The notes under the pieces are model-generated. The model was not told where the DNA came from. It saw only the letters and a list, made by a program, of their open reading frames with translations, and ran no database searches. A program made the translations under genes and the position numbers. This document shows positions 37,481 through 47,976 of a stretch of DNA of 64,000 nt, one piece after another. Each line of letters begins with the position of its first letter. Position 1 is the first letter of the stretch. Source of the stretch: Methanobacterium sp964452085 (GTDB taxonomy: Archaea; Methanobacteriota; Methanobacteria; Methanobacteriales; Methanobacteriaceae); assembly GCA_964452085.1 (NCBI GenBank), contig CAYVKL010000003.1:1-64000 (forward strand), given 5' to 3'.

Positions 37481-39268
37481 TTATTTTTTTCTGTAAATAG
37501 AAACATTAGCAAACTTAGTTTTAAATTCGGATATTTTTACAAAATCCTCCAACTCGACATTAGATACCATACTAATATAATAATCTACATTTCTTTTTTT
37601 AAGATCTGAACTTAAATTTTCTTTTTTTATACTGCTTAAACCGTTTACTCTTGTTTTCAGGTACCAGCTTAAATGTGGCCAAAAATAGTCTGAATAAATA
37701 ATTTTATTTTTATAATTTGGATCATATTCTTTCAACCAATTAGTGACTATTTTTAATTCTTGGGTATTGTAAGTTTCAGCATATAACTCACCACTATAAG
37801 GCTTACCTGTTATTTCGAATTTAAATCCTTGATCAGCAGATATTATCTTGAAATTTGATCCATTAGCCACTGGATCGTTCTCTAGCGTGTAAATGAAAGA
37901 AAATGTGGTCATTAAGAAAAGAATTACTAAAAAAGACCAAAAAATATTTTTAACATGAAAATTCATTGCTTTAAACTTGATTTTGGTTGAAAATTGGCTT
38001 AATCCTAAAATTAGGAAATATGCAAATGCAGGCATTATGGGTATAAAATATCTAAAGACTTTAATATCATACAAACTACTAAAAATTAGAAAAGAACCCA
38101 ACCATGATAAAAATAGTAGATCAAATCTAAAATCATCCTTATTTTCATTTTTTACAACCCTATATAACATATACATAAAAATCGTAAATAAAATTAGGGA
38201 CAATATGTAACTGTTCAAAATTAAAGACAATAAAAAACTAATAAATAGAATAATTGTTAATAATATATTCCTAAGACCAAAAATAGTCTTAGAATCAACA
38301 TCAAATTCAACATATTTCAATTTTTTCCTCAAATACACTATCATGCCCATTATAAACCCATATAAAACAATAATTTCGGCTATAAGAATACTTAATAAAA
38401 TAATCAAGTTCGAATTATTAAATAAATCCATATTTATTACAGAATAAGGAAAATTAATGAGGTAATATGAACTTTGTAAATTATATGCAAAATGTTCTGG
38501 TGCATATCCCAATACCGTTGAGTTAACAGTATTCATACTAGTTCCAAAAAATTGGTAAAAAAGCGAAAATGGATTTCCAAGTGTTTGATCCAGGAATATT
38601 AAAAACGGGATCATTAATAAGAGAGAAAATAAAACTCCAAAAGTTATTTCCTTATAATTCTTCCATAAATCACTCATCAGAATGAAAAGAATAAGGGGAA
38701 ATATAATAATAGCCATGTTTAGTCTTGTTAAAAACGCCAAAGTTAGAAATAAAAATGATAAATAAACAAATTTAGGATTTCTATGGGCAGCAAGAACAGC
38801 GAAATATATGACCCATATAGAAAATGATGTGCTTATAATATCATTGTACCCTGCAGATACCCAGAGTAATATTATTGGAAATGAAATATAAATTAATGAT
38901 CCTAAAAAGCTTTCAAATGTGTTAAAACGCTGCCTGAACAATAAATAAAGACCTATAACCCCAAAAATGAAAAAAAATCCATCTAAAATACAAATTCCAA
39001 TTTCAGATGTAATACCCATTTTGAAAATAATAAATGTCAGTAAGGGAAGTAAAGGTGGCCTTAAAAAATCTGTGTAAGCTGAACCATTGCCCGCTAAATA
39101 TGATGCTGTAGACAAAAAACTGAAAGTATCCCATGGAACAGGTCCATTTATTATAATTTTCACTTTCCAGAAAACAATCACAACACATATTGAAATCAAT
39201 GCAAGAATGCATAAAAAATCAGGACTTTCCAATAATCTCAATTTTCTTATACGCTTCAAATCTATCAA
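37481..39268 (-). CDS. GT39/PMT_2-like membrane glycosyltransferase (paralogue A)
   Basis: The 595-residue protein has about 12 membrane segments and a C-terminal outer domain, the plan of lipid-phosphate-sugar-dependent GT39/ArnT/PMT enzymes. The first outer loop reads GPVPWDTFSFLSTASYLAG and then DFLRPPLLP, with the acidic residue expected for catalysis. FLTRLNMAIIIFP and the C-terminal YSDYFWPHLSWYLKT recur in the paralogues at 42689, 53409 and 55807. No ATG opens the frame. TTG 39268 with GGGGATT upstream is the likely start. It probably adds a sugar to the lipid-linked glycan or to protein. Confidence 0.78.
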   Translation of the reverse strand: MIDLKRIRKLRLLESPDFLCILALISICVVIVFWKVKIIINGPVPWDTFSFLSTASYLAGNGSAYTDFLRPPLLPLLTFIIFKMGITSEIGICILDGFFFIFGVIGLYLLFRQRFNTFESFLGSLIYISFPIILLWVSAGYNDIISTSFSIWVIYFAVLAAHRNPKFVYLSFLFLTLAFLTRLNMAIIIFPLILFILMSDLWKNYKEITFGVLFSLLLMIPFLIFLDQTLGNPFSLFYQFFGTSMNTVNSTVLGYAPEHFAYNLQSSYYLINFPYSVINMDLFNNSNLIILLSILIAEIIVLYGFIMGMIVYLRKKLKYVEFDVDSKTIFGLRNILLTIILFISFLLSLILNSYILSLILFTIFMYMLYRVVKNENKDDFRFDLLFLSWLGSFLIFSSLYDIKVFRYFIPIMPAFAYFLILGLSQFSTKIKFKAMNFHVKNIFWSFLVILFLMTTFSFIYTLENDPVANGSNFKIISADQGFKFEITGKPYSGELYAETYNTQELKIVTNWLKEYDPNYKNKIIYSDYFWPHLSWYLKTRVNGLSSIKKENLSSDLKKRNVDYYISMVSNVELEDFVKISEFKTKFANVSIYRKK

Positions 39269-39890
39269 TATAATCCCCTGAACTCTTATTATTTTTTAAT
39301 AAACATTTAAATTGTCTTTGATACTAATATTATATATTCTTTGATTTTGTTTCTTTTGGTTGGTGTTTTTTATTTCTAGTGGTTTTAAAGGTTTAATCAT
39401 GGATATTTTGAGGTTTTTTTGTGTTTGAATTATATAATTTGGTATCTAGGAAAAGTTTGTTTGAGTTATATGGCTTTCACCGAGTCCAAGTTTCTGTTTT
39501 TTTATGATCATCCATTATTCCTCTAAAAAAAGGGGAGGATAATGTAGTGGTGGGTTTTTGTTAATTTCATTAGCAAGAAATTTATGAACAGACTTTTTTT
39601 CTAAAGTGATATAACTCACAAATTACGTTTCATTTTTCTTGTAATCAGGATTTATCAGATTTATATAATTTAAACCTATAAAAACATGTTTAAATTCAAA
39701 AAAAACATTAAAAAAACAACTTAAATCTAATCTTTATGGATTAATACTTAATTAAAAAAAGAGGATGTATTGTTTTCAATACTATGGTGAACTAAAATCC
39801 ATGGTAAAATAGATTAACTATCAGTTAGATAACATATTAATTACCTAAGTGATTAGAAAAGGGGATAGAATAGCAAATTTATGAGGTACT
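39269..39890. other. 622-bp AT-rich intergenic region
   Basis: No gene or remnant is recognised. A 7-bp inverted repeat TTTAAAC (39669-39675) and GTTTAAA (39688-39694) is present but weak in this composition. It separates divergent genes and should contain both promoters. GAGGT for the next gene lies near 39882. Confidence 0.4.
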
Positions 39891-40538
39891 ATGCCATTGT
39901 TTAAAAACCCGTGGGGTTCCAATGAGAAGGTCAATTTCAAAAATATGTTTTTTGGAGTGGATTCTGAAGAAAATATTGACCGACCTAAAGTTCATGATAA
40001 TGTTACACTGGGAGTAAGTTATAAATTCAGATCAAAACCCCCATTGATTGGTAAAAACGCTCTGCTGCGTTCAAACACCGTTATCTACAATGATGTGGAG
40101 ATTGGTAATGATTTTCAGACCGGGCACGGTGTCTTGGTAAGGGAAAAAACCAAAATAGGTGACAAAGTACTTCTAGGAACTAATAGTGTTGTTGAGGGTC
40201 ACACTGACATGGGTAATAACATCAGCATCCAATCCAATGTTTATATCCCTAAAAATTCTTTAATTGAGGACCATGTTTTTGTAGGTCCATGTGCCTGCTT
40301 CACCAACGATCGATACCCCCTACGAGCTGATTATAAACTCAAAGGACCCATAATAAGAAATGGTGCATCAGTTGGAGCTAATGCAACATTCCTTTCAGGA
40401 ATTGAAGTTGGAGAAGGAGCGATGATAGCTGCAGGAGCTATTGTTACTCGAGATGTACCTTCATTCTATTTAGCGATAGGTGCACCCGCCAAATTAAAGC
40501 CTTTACCTAAACATTTCAAGACTTTGAATAAGATTTGA
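39891..40538 (+). CDS. Left-handed beta-helix (hexapeptide) acyltransferase
   Basis: The 215-residue protein consists of hexapeptide repeats ([LIV]-G-x4), for example IGKNALLRSNTVIYNDVEIG and ISIQSNVYIP, with the acetyl-donor region IRNGASVGANATFLSGIEVG and the usual end AAGAIVTRDVPSFYLAIGAPAK. It most resembles nucleotide-sugar N-acetyltransferases of the WlbB/WbpD type. A GAGGT site precedes ATG. With the DegT-type aminotransferase at 50967 it could make an acetamido sugar for the surface glycan, which is inference. Confidence 0.85.
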   Translation: MPLFKNPWGSNEKVNFKNMFFGVDSEENIDRPKVHDNVTLGVSYKFRSKPPLIGKNALLRSNTVIYNDVEIGNDFQTGHGVLVREKTKIGDKVLLGTNSVVEGHTDMGNNISIQSNVYIPKNSLIEDHVFVGPCACFTNDRYPLRADYKLKGPIIRNGASVGANATFLSGIEVGEGAMIAAGAIVTRDVPSFYLAIGAPAKLKPLPKHFKTLNKI

Positions 40539-40675
40539 TTTTTAAAATAACTATTTTTACTTAATTAATACTCTTAAATATGAAGTACATTTATTAATTT
40601 TTTTATAAGTTTAATAATTCTATAATAAATTATTTAGAAATTTATATTAACTAATTAGAACTCAAATTAGTGTAT

Positions 40676-41620
40676 ATGAAGATCTCTGTTATAATCCCCA
40701 TGTTTAATGAGGAAGAAAATGTCCTCAAAACATTACAAACCGTTGACGTACTTTTAAAAGACTTTTATACTAATTATGAAATTCTGGTTGTCAATGACGG
40801 AAGCACTGATAATACGAGCAAACTTGTGAAAGAATACGCTGCTGAGAAAGACCAGATTATACTTTTAGACCACCCTATAAACATGGGCATGGGTCAGGCG
40901 CTTATTACTGGTTTTGAATACTCAAGTGGAGATGTAGTTGTTACTTTAGACGCAGATCTAAGCTACGACCCTTCATACATTCCTAAACTAATCGAAACTC
41001 TTGATTCTGCTGCGGTTGACATTGTAATTGGATCACAGTACATGTCAGGCGGGAAAACTGAATCAATACCATTTCATAGATTATTTATAAGTAAAATGGC
41101 CAACAAAATCGTTGGTTACGCCCTAACAGGAAATATAAGTACAGTTACGGGAATTTTAAGGGCTTATCGAAGTGAGGTGTTAGATTCCATAGAATTGGAA
41201 TCTTCTGGAACTGAAATTAACCCTGAAATACTTTCAAAAGCCAATGCAGTTGGTTTTAAAATTAAAGAGATTCCAGTGGTTCTTAAAGGAAGAGAACTGG
41301 GTGAATCAAAAATAAAAATTAAATCAACAACCATAGCACATCTCCTATTCACATTCTATGAGAAACCAATGCTACTTTTTGGAATAGTTGGGCTTACATT
41401 ATGCGTGATTGGCATAATTAGCGCGATATATCTATTTTATTTATATTTAATTGGTAGTTTAGACCCAACTAGACCATTGATGCTGTTCATGGTGGTAACC
41501 ATTCTTTCTGGGATTCAAATATTGATATTTGGATTTGTTGCAACCCAAATAAGCCTTTTAAAAAGGGAAATATATCTAGTTCAGAAAGAAAATAAGTTAC
41601 TTAGAAAAAAATTAAAATAG
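40676..41620 (+). CDS. GT2 glycosyltransferase, dolichyl-phosphate sugar synthase-like
   Basis: The 314-residue enzyme has a GT-A domain with VIIPMFNEEENV, ILVVNDGSTDNT and the metal-binding TLDADLSYDP (DxD), then two C-terminal membrane segments (about 232-258 and 268-295) and a basic coiled end. This is the plan of polyprenyl-phosphate mannose/glucose synthases of the AglJ/DPM1 type, which load sugars on the lipid carrier at the start of archaeal N-glycan synthesis. The frame opens with GTG 40670. ATG 40676 (MKISVIIP) fits the family better. No ribosome-binding site is seen, so it is likely leaderless. Confidence 0.85.
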   Translation: MKISVIIPMFNEEENVLKTLQTVDVLLKDFYTNYEILVVNDGSTDNTSKLVKEYAAEKDQIILLDHPINMGMGQALITGFEYSSGDVVVTLDADLSYDPSYIPKLIETLDSAAVDIVIGSQYMSGGKTESIPFHRLFISKMANKIVGYALTGNISTVTGILRAYRSEVLDSIELESSGTEINPEILSKANAVGFKIKEIPVVLKGRELGESKIKIKSTTIAHLLFTFYEKPMLLFGIVGLTLCVIGIISAIYLFYLYLIGSLDPTRPLMLFMVVTILSGIQILIFGFVATQISLLKREIYLVQKENKLLRKKLK

Positions 41621-41665
41621 ATGAAATTCATTTATAGAATTCTTTAAATTCTGTTTTATAATGTA

Positions 41666-42577
41666 TTATTTTTTTATTATAATAGAAAGACCAAATATCC
41701 CAGGAATTATTGTGTTTAAGACTTGGAAATACAATAAAGAAATCAGAATTGCTAAGGTTGGCGGTATTCCTACAAGACCAAAAAGATAAACTGTCATTAC
41801 TTCTCCAGAACCTATACCATTGAGAGTGAAGGGGAAAAGTAATGATAAATTTAAGAGAGATGCTACGGCTAAAATATAGATAAAACTTATATCTATACTG
41901 AATGATTTGCATACTACGAAAAACTGAATATATGACACTAACCAAGCTATAATTGATATTATTAATGTGATTATCTTTATTTTATGTGGAAGTGAAAAAG
42001 AATATTCTAATTTCTCTTCATCAAGGGTCTTTTTTGTAAAAATTGCCAAAAGTCTGTTTAAAATCCCCCAAGGCATCATTTTGGGATAAAAAACCAATAA
42101 TAATAATGCTATCATGACTATAATAGAAAATATTGCAAGTATATTCATTTTTAGCGAAAAAGCAGCAACACTACCTATAATAAAAAGAGCTAAAAGAGCA
42201 ATGATTTTATCTACTATGCTTGTAGAAAGCATTTCCTCCTTTATACCATGCCATTTATAACCGTAATATGATTTAGCTATATCTCCTGAACTGGCAGGTA
42301 AAAAAATGTTCAAAGCAACACCTACTAAAGTTAATGAAAAAGAGTTTCTCAATGAAACAAGCTTTTCATCCTTGTTTATTATTATCATCCATCGCCAAGC
42401 CCTTAGGAATATACTAAAGGGGATTATGGCTAATGCAATTAAAAATAAACTGTTAACATTCTTGATACTTGTCCAAAGCATCTGAAAATTAACAAATTTC
42501 ATTAAAAATAGTAGAATCAAAAAAGAAACCGCAAATTTAACGAAGTTTTGATTTTTTAATATATTTGATAAATTCAT
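41666..42577 (-). CDS. UPF0104 / lysylphosphatidylglycerol synthase TM-like membrane protein
   Basis: The 303-residue protein has about eight membrane segments and the family marks LRAWRWMIIINKDEK and FLPASSGDIAKSYYGYKW, then a late LNGIGSGEVMTVYLFGLVGI. Members of this family (COG0392) include the membrane half of MprF and AglD-type proteins and are thought to act in lipid or lipid-linked sugar flipping. It lies between two transferase genes of the surface locus. A lipid-carrier-related role is likely but unproven. Confidence 0.82.
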   Translation of the reverse strand: MNLSNILKNQNFVKFAVSFLILLFLMKFVNFQMLWTSIKNVNSLFLIALAIIPFSIFLRAWRWMIIINKDEKLVSLRNSFSLTLVGVALNIFLPASSGDIAKSYYGYKWHGIKEEMLSTSIVDKIIALLALFIIGSVAAFSLKMNILAIFSIIVMIALLLLVFYPKMMPWGILNRLLAIFTKKTLDEEKLEYSFSLPHKIKIITLIISIIAWLVSYIQFFVVCKSFSIDISFIYILAVASLLNLSLLFPFTLNGIGSGEVMTVYLFGLVGIPPTLAILISLLYFQVLNTIIPGIFGLSIIIKK

Positions 42578-42688
42578 TATATCTTATTAATTTATCTAAA
42601 AACATTGTGTTATAGTTAATCTAACTTCTAATATAAAGATTTATTTTAGAATTGATCAGTTTAAACATTTAACATGATTGGTAAATAT

Positions 42689-44365
42689 TTAACTCCTTTT
42701 TCTTTCATATAAAGTTATGAAATTAATTCTGTAAATTGCATTGTAATCTATCAAATTCAAACCATTCCTAATTGAGAAATAATAAGATACATTATTCTTT
42801 TGTAACTCCTCGTTATACTTATTATTTTCTTCTGAACCTATAATATATCCCTTTAATTCATAAAAATATGCATTGTTATTCTTAAAAACCGGCATTGGCC
42901 TTACATTTGTTTTAAGATAAAAACTGAAATAGGGCCAATATCCATCTGCATAAATCACTTTATCTTGATAAGAAGAATCATATCCTTTCAACCAATTCGA
43001 AGATGTTTCAAATAATTGAACAGCATATCTTTCATCAGTAGGTTGGTTACTTGGATGATTAAAATAGGAAGCAGTAGATAGAAGTACAATGATTATTAAT
43101 AATACAGACAAAACATAGTAAGATAAATTAATATCTTTTTTGAATTTTAAACCAAAATTGTTTGATATATTCTCTAATCCCCATACAAGGAAGTATGCAA
43201 CGGCGGGAGCCATTGTCACATAATATCTCTCCACTTTAATAACATGAATACTATGAAATATAAAAAATACCATAAACCAAGCAAATACTAACAAGTTTAA
43301 ATCTAAAAATCTTATTTCACGGTCTTTAAAGAGCAAATATAGGATATATGCCCAAACCAAAAATACCATTTCACTTACTAAATACGAAACCTCTCCAAAA
43401 ATTAGAATAAAAATAATAAATAAAAATACGATTAATAACATTTTTTTGTTTCTTAACCAATCTTTAAACTCATTATATTGATTTTTAGTTCTGTTTTTAA
43501 TAATTTTGATCAAATAAACAGTTAAACCTGCCAAAATTATCAACAACAGTCCTAAGGACGCACCACCAAATGCATCCAAATTTTTTAGATAAAATAAATG
43601 ATCAAGATTTGCAAAAATATGATCTGTAATAAAATAACCACTGGACTGATTCAAAAAATAAACAAAAGGATAAAATGGATCTCCAAATGTTCCATAGAAA
43701 AAAAATAAAACCGGTATAAGTGGGATCAATGATAATAATAAACCAATAACCATGTTTTTATACTTAATTCGTTCTTTGTTTATTAGAATGTAAAGGATGA
43801 CTGGAAATATGATTAAAGCAGCGGGAAATCTTGACAAGAAGGATAACATAATCAGAGGAAATACTAAATAAAAATACTTAGAATTAGTTTTAACAGCTAA
43901 AACAAGGAAATACAATGCCCATATAGAAAAGGCAACACTAGGAATGTCACTAATACCATCAGCCACTAAATCTAAGACAAATGGAAATGTTGCAAAAAGA
44001 ATGCAACCAAAAAAGCTTTTAAATGGATCAAAACGGAGCTGCAAAAATAAATATAATCCCAAAACAGCAAAAACGTATAATAACCCCGTAACTGCATATA
44101 ATGATAGTTTAAAATTTATCCCCATTTTAATGAACAACGATACTAAAAAAGGTATTAACGGAGGGCGCGTTAAATCTGCATAACCCACACCTTGCCCTGC
44201 TAATTCCAAAGATTCTATAAGAAAATCCATAGAATCCCATGCAGGACCCATTATTAACATTATTTTTATTTTATAAATAGCTATTAAGCCCGTGATAATT
44301 ATTAAAGCTAATGAAAGCAAAAGAGGACTATTTAGAGATAACTTTCGATTCATCAATTTGTCCAA
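42689..44365 (-). CDS. GT39/PMT_2-like membrane glycosyltransferase (paralogue B)
   Basis: The 558-residue paralogue has the first-loop signature GPAWDSMDFLIESLELAG and then DLTRPPLIPFL, the inner FLSRFPAALIIFP, and the C-terminal DGYWPYFSFYLKTNVRPMP followed by YYFSIRNGLNLIDY. Its start is probably TTG 44365, just after GGTGATAAA. ATG 44353 is an alternative. Multiple membrane segments place the active site on the outer face. A lipid-linked sugar donor is expected. It lies upstream of the UPF0104 gene on the same strand and may be cotranscribed with it. Confidence 0.78.
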   Translation of the reverse strand: MDKLMNRKLSLNSPLLLSLALIIITGLIAIYKIKIMLIMGPAWDSMDFLIESLELAGQGVGYADLTRPPLIPFLVSLFIKMGINFKLSLYAVTGLLYVFAVLGLYLFLQLRFDPFKSFFGCILFATFPFVLDLVADGISDIPSVAFSIWALYFLVLAVKTNSKYFYLVFPLIMLSFLSRFPAALIIFPVILYILINKERIKYKNMVIGLLLSLIPLIPVLFFFYGTFGDPFYPFVYFLNQSSGYFITDHIFANLDHLFYLKNLDAFGGASLGLLLIILAGLTVYLIKIIKNRTKNQYNEFKDWLRNKKMLLIVFLFIIFILIFGEVSYLVSEMVFLVWAYILYLLFKDREIRFLDLNLLVFAWFMVFFIFHSIHVIKVERYYVTMAPAVAYFLVWGLENISNNFGLKFKKDINLSYYVLSVLLIIIVLLSTASYFNHPSNQPTDERYAVQLFETSSNWLKGYDSSYQDKVIYADGYWPYFSFYLKTNVRPMPVFKNNNAYFYELKGYIIGSEENNKYNEELQKNNVSYYFSIRNGLNLIDYNAIYRINFITLYERKRS

Positions 44366-44490
44366 TTTATCACCAACAACTCAAGATAATTTCTATTTGT
44401 CAACGGATATAAATAAGAAATTGCTTTATAAATATAAATTAAGTTAATAATATTAATTAAATGAAACCTTAGCAAGCATTAGTGATTATT

Positions 44491-45516
44491 ATGAGTTATC
44501 CAATGGTTACAATAATTATAGTAAACTTTAATGGTTGGCAAGATACCCTAGAATGCTTGGAATCTATTTATAAAATTCACTATCCTAACTTTTCTGTTGT
44601 GATAATAGACAACAATTCTACTGATAATTCCCCCTCAAAAATAAAGGAATATTGTAATGGCAGATTAACCGTTACCTCACAATACTTTGAATATAACCCT
44701 GAAAACAAACCGATTTCCATTCAAGAATTTGAGAATAACAAAAATGGAGAAGAAAATATAAATTTCAAAAAACTCAGCAACGATAATTCTGATTCTCTAA
44801 TTTTAATAAAAAATAAAGAGAATTATGGATTTGCTGAAGGAAATAATATTGGAATCAGGTTTTCCCTAAAAAATTTGGATCCTGAATATTTTCTCCTTTT
44901 GAATAATGATACTGTCGTCGGAAAGGATTTTCTGGACGAATTAGTAAAAAAAGGAGAGATGAAAAAAAATATTGGCATTTTAGGCCCTAAAATTTATTTT
45001 TATGACAGACAAAATGTTATTTGGAGTGCAGGATGCAAGATATCCTGGAAATTAAGTCGGGGAATACAAATCGGCACTAACGAAATAGATAAGGGGCAGT
45101 TCGAGGAACAGAGAGAAGTTGAATATGTGAGTGGATCTGCTTTTCTTATTAAAACCGAAGTTATCCTGAAAATAGGATTGATGGATGAGAAGTACTTTCT
45201 ATACTTTGAAGAAAGTGATTGGACTCTTAGAGCAAACCAGGCAGGTTATAAAAGTTTATACATCCCTACTGCTCAAGTGTGGCATAAAGTATCCCAATCT
45301 GGTGGGGGAATCAGTAAACCCCCAGGTTTGTATTATATAACCCGTAACAGGTGGATTTTTATGAAAAAATGGTCAAAAAAGAGTGATTATTATTTTTTTG
45401 TTATTTATCAGATAATAGGATTCTTCATACTCCCAATTATGCTTAGCATTTATTATAATAATCAAAAACTATTTTCCACTTATTATCGTGGATTATTTGA
45501 TGGCATTAAATACTGA
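44491..45516 (+). CDS. GT2 glycosyltransferase (rhamnosyltransferase-like)
   Basis: The 341-residue enzyme begins MVTIIIVNFNGWQDTLECLESI, has VIIDNNSTDNS and the acceptor loop LLLNNDTVVGKDFLDEL (DxD replaced by N-D-T as is common in this group), then YVSGSAFLIKTEVI and DEKYFLYFEESDWTLRANQAG with the ED pair. A hydrophobic segment lies near the C-terminus. The pattern matches WbbL/RfbN-type transferases. The inserted region around residues 60-95 is unusually charged. GTG 44482 opens the frame, but ATG 44491 with GTGAT upstream is preferred. Confidence 0.85.
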   Translation: MSYPMVTIIIVNFNGWQDTLECLESIYKIHYPNFSVVIIDNNSTDNSPSKIKEYCNGRLTVTSQYFEYNPENKPISIQEFENNKNGEENINFKKLSNDNSDSLILIKNKENYGFAEGNNIGIRFSLKNLDPEYFLLLNNDTVVGKDFLDELVKKGEMKKNIGILGPKIYFYDRQNVIWSAGCKISWKLSRGIQIGTNEIDKGQFEEQREVEYVSGSAFLIKTEVILKIGLMDEKYFLYFEESDWTLRANQAGYKSLYIPTAQVWHKVSQSGGGISKPPGLYYITRNRWIFMKKWSKKSDYYFFVIYQIIGFFILPIMLSIYYNNQKLFSTYYRGLFDGIKY

Positions 45517-45673
45517 AAGCTATTAATCTCAAATTACAGATATTTTCACCAATGTTTTAAAAAAATTGATAAAACAAACCCAGAGCCTAATGACAGGGGT
45601 TTACTTGAATGGAATGAAAATGATAAATAATATTATTCATCCAAACTTCATTAATTAATAAATTTTTAATTTA

Positions 45674-46393
45674 TTATTTGAATCCTAGCCAATAATACAA
45701 TTTCTGGTAGGTAATCTGTAAAAATAATGGGTATACTGTACTCCAACTCCCTGTTGATGTGTAAATCCATTTATAATCGCCCTTGTATTTTTTGATCAAT
45801 TTTTTTAGTGTAGAATAATAGGCATGAGGTGAAAAGGAATATCCCGGAGATGCATGATAACCCCCCAATGGAATCACGTATACATTATAACCTGATTTTT
45901 TAGCAGTTAAACAGTAATCAGTTGCATATAAATGCCAGTTATCACAAACTACTTCATCAAAATGGATTTCTTCAAATATTTTTTTTGGTATTATGAATAG
46001 ACATTCATCCAATGTTTGGACTTTTTCAGGTTCTTCTATTTGAATTGGGCCCGCCATTACTGGCGGGATTCCAGTGGTAATATTTGAGATCATATTTCGA
46101 TCATATTTACCTGCTACACCCACTACACCAACATTTTCAAGTTTATTGATAATTTCCTCAGAATCAACTAACCATTTATCAGACTCCAAATCATAATCTT
46201 GATGAACAAACATTAAATATTTGCCTTTGGCTTTTTTACCGCCATAATTAAGGGCTTCGGCGGCGGATTTGAATCTGTCATTATTATTATCCAATATAAT
46301 TAGTTCATAAAGGGTTTGTTGACATTTTAAACCTTTTAGAAGGTAATTTTTAAGGGATTCTTTATTGTTACAAACGCATATTACCGAGAACAT
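45674..46393 (-). CDS. GT2-like glycosyltransferase (StrF-type domain)
   Basis: A 239-residue single GT-A domain: MFSVICVCNNKESL, LIILDNNNDRFKSAAEALNYG and the characteristic YLMFVHQDYDLES, then IPKKIFEEIHFDE and DYCLTAKKSGYNVYVIPLGGYHAS. The VHQD motif is typical of the StrF-like subgroup (Glyco_tranf_2_5). No membrane segment is present. A GGAG site lies 8 bases before ATG. The donor and acceptor are unknown. Its place in the surface locus points to glycan assembly. Confidence 0.78.
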   Translation of the reverse strand: MFSVICVCNNKESLKNYLLKGLKCQQTLYELIILDNNNDRFKSAAEALNYGGKKAKGKYLMFVHQDYDLESDKWLVDSEEIINKLENVGVVGVAGKYDRNMISNITTGIPPVMAGPIQIEEPEKVQTLDECLFIIPKKIFEEIHFDEVVCDNWHLYATDYCLTAKKSGYNVYVIPLGGYHASPGYSFSPHAYYSTLKKLIKKYKGDYKWIYTSTGSWSTVYPLFLQITYQKLYYWLGFK

Positions 46394-46511
46394 TAAGAAA
46401 ACTCCGATATTATATTAGCATTTAAATCATATATTCATGACTTATAATAGTTTTTTATCGAAATATTAATTAAAAACAGGTTATAAATTTACTTAAAAAA
46501 GTAGGGAACAA

Positions 46512-47939
46512 ATGAACTATACTCGAATAATAGCTAAAAACACATCAGTGCTTTTGATCTCACAAATCATAAGTTATGCATTTGTTTTCTTAACAACATT
46601 GTATACGGCCAGATATCTTGGTGTTGAGAATTTTGGGATTCTATCATTATCAATTGCATTTACAGGAATTTTCGTTATTTTCGCAGATTTAGGTCTCAGC
46701 ACACTTACTGTTAGAGAAGTATCTAGAGACAAATCTTTAAGTAGTAAATATTTAGTTAATTTTGGTTTATTAAAAATAGTTTTAGCTGTTTTAACTTTTT
46801 TCCTCATATTCCTCTCTGTTAACATTCTCCATTATTCTCAGGAGATCCAATTAGTAATTTACATTATGTCCATATCTGTAATCTTTAATTCATTTGCAGG
46901 ATTAATTTCTTCAATATTCCAAGCATATGAAAAAATGGAATATATATCAATCGGAATAATTATCAACAGCATAATACTTTTTGTTGGTGTTATGGTTTCA
47001 ATTTACTACCAACTAGATGTTTTAGCCTTTGCAACCTTTTATGCAGTTTCCAATTTTGCACTTCTCTTATTATATATAATAATATGCCAAAAAAAGTTTG
47101 TTTCACCTTTTTTGGAGATGGATTTATCCTTCTTGAGGCAAAAATTAAAACACGCTTTACCTTTTGGAATAACGAGCGTATTCGTAACTATATACTACTG
47201 GATTGACACCATAATGTTATCCCTAATGGTTGGAAACGAAGCAGTGGGATTGTATAACGCAGCATATAGGCTCATATTGGTCCTTTTATTTATCCCCTCT
47301 GTCCTTAATACTGCAATTTTCCCAGCAATGTCTCAATTTTACATTTCTTCAAAAGACTCTCTTAAAGATACTTACAAAAAATATTTTAAATATATGGCAA
47401 TTTTAGGAATACCATTAGGCGTTGGCACTACCATATTAGCCAATGAAATAATTTTAGTAATTTATGGGGTTGAATACACTAAAGCAGTGATTGCACTTCA
47501 GATACTTGTCTGGTCGGCAGTAATCATATTTATGAGCGGTTCATTTGCTCGTTTGCTTGAGGCTTCCGATAAACAAATTGTAATAACAAAAATAACCGCT
47601 ATTTGTGCTATGGTAAATATTATTTTAAACTTAATCATTATTCCAAATTATGGTTATATAGGGGCTAGTGTAGTTACAGTGGTAACCGAACTATTGGCAT
47701 TTATTTTAGGTTTAAAAATAGTTAGCGCTTTGAACTATGGTATGCCGATTAGCCCTAAACTTCTAATGAAAATAGTTTTAGCTAGTATCCTCATGAGTAT
47801 ACTTATTATTTTATTTTCAAAATGGAATTTAATATTTTTAATATTAATATCTGTTTTCATTTACTTTTTAACACTGATAATTTTAAAAGGATTTGATAAT
47901 GAAGATATTAACCTTATTCGAAATATTTTTAACAGATAG
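46512..47939 (+). CDS. Wzx-like polysaccharide flippase (MOP/PST family)
   Basis: The 475-residue protein has about 14 membrane segments and the PST/Wzx marks ARYLGVENFGILSLSIAFTG, GLSTLTVREVSRDKS, SIFQAYEKMEYISIG and LPFGITSVFVTIYYWIDTIMLS, each continuing into helices. It would move the completed lipid-linked oligosaccharide across the membrane, upstream of AglB. It begins a same-strand run with the ATP-grasp/HAD, methyltransferase and GT-B-like genes (46512-50951). The spacing of 28 bases or less suggests one transcript. Confidence 0.87.
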   Translation: MNYTRIIAKNTSVLLISQIISYAFVFLTTLYTARYLGVENFGILSLSIAFTGIFVIFADLGLSTLTVREVSRDKSLSSKYLVNFGLLKIVLAVLTFFLIFLSVNILHYSQEIQLVIYIMSISVIFNSFAGLISSIFQAYEKMEYISIGIIINSIILFVGVMVSIYYQLDVLAFATFYAVSNFALLLLYIIICQKKFVSPFLEMDLSFLRQKLKHALPFGITSVFVTIYYWIDTIMLSLMVGNEAVGLYNAAYRLILVLLFIPSVLNTAIFPAMSQFYISSKDSLKDTYKKYFKYMAILGIPLGVGTTILANEIILVIYGVEYTKAVIALQILVWSAVIIFMSGSFARLLEASDKQIVITKITAICAMVNIILNLIIIPNYGYIGASVVTVVTELLAFILGLKIVSALNYGMPISPKLLMKIVLASILMSILIILFSKWNLIFLILISVFIYFLTLIILKGFDNEDINLIRNIFNR

Positions 47940-47976
47940 AAACTATGTTAAATATGATTTATGATTAGTGTTTAAT

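Noticed and set aside
39269..39890. Transposase or insertion-sequence remnant in the intergenic region
   Set aside because: Translations in all frames gave no transposase-like stretch, and only a weak 7-bp inverted repeat is present.
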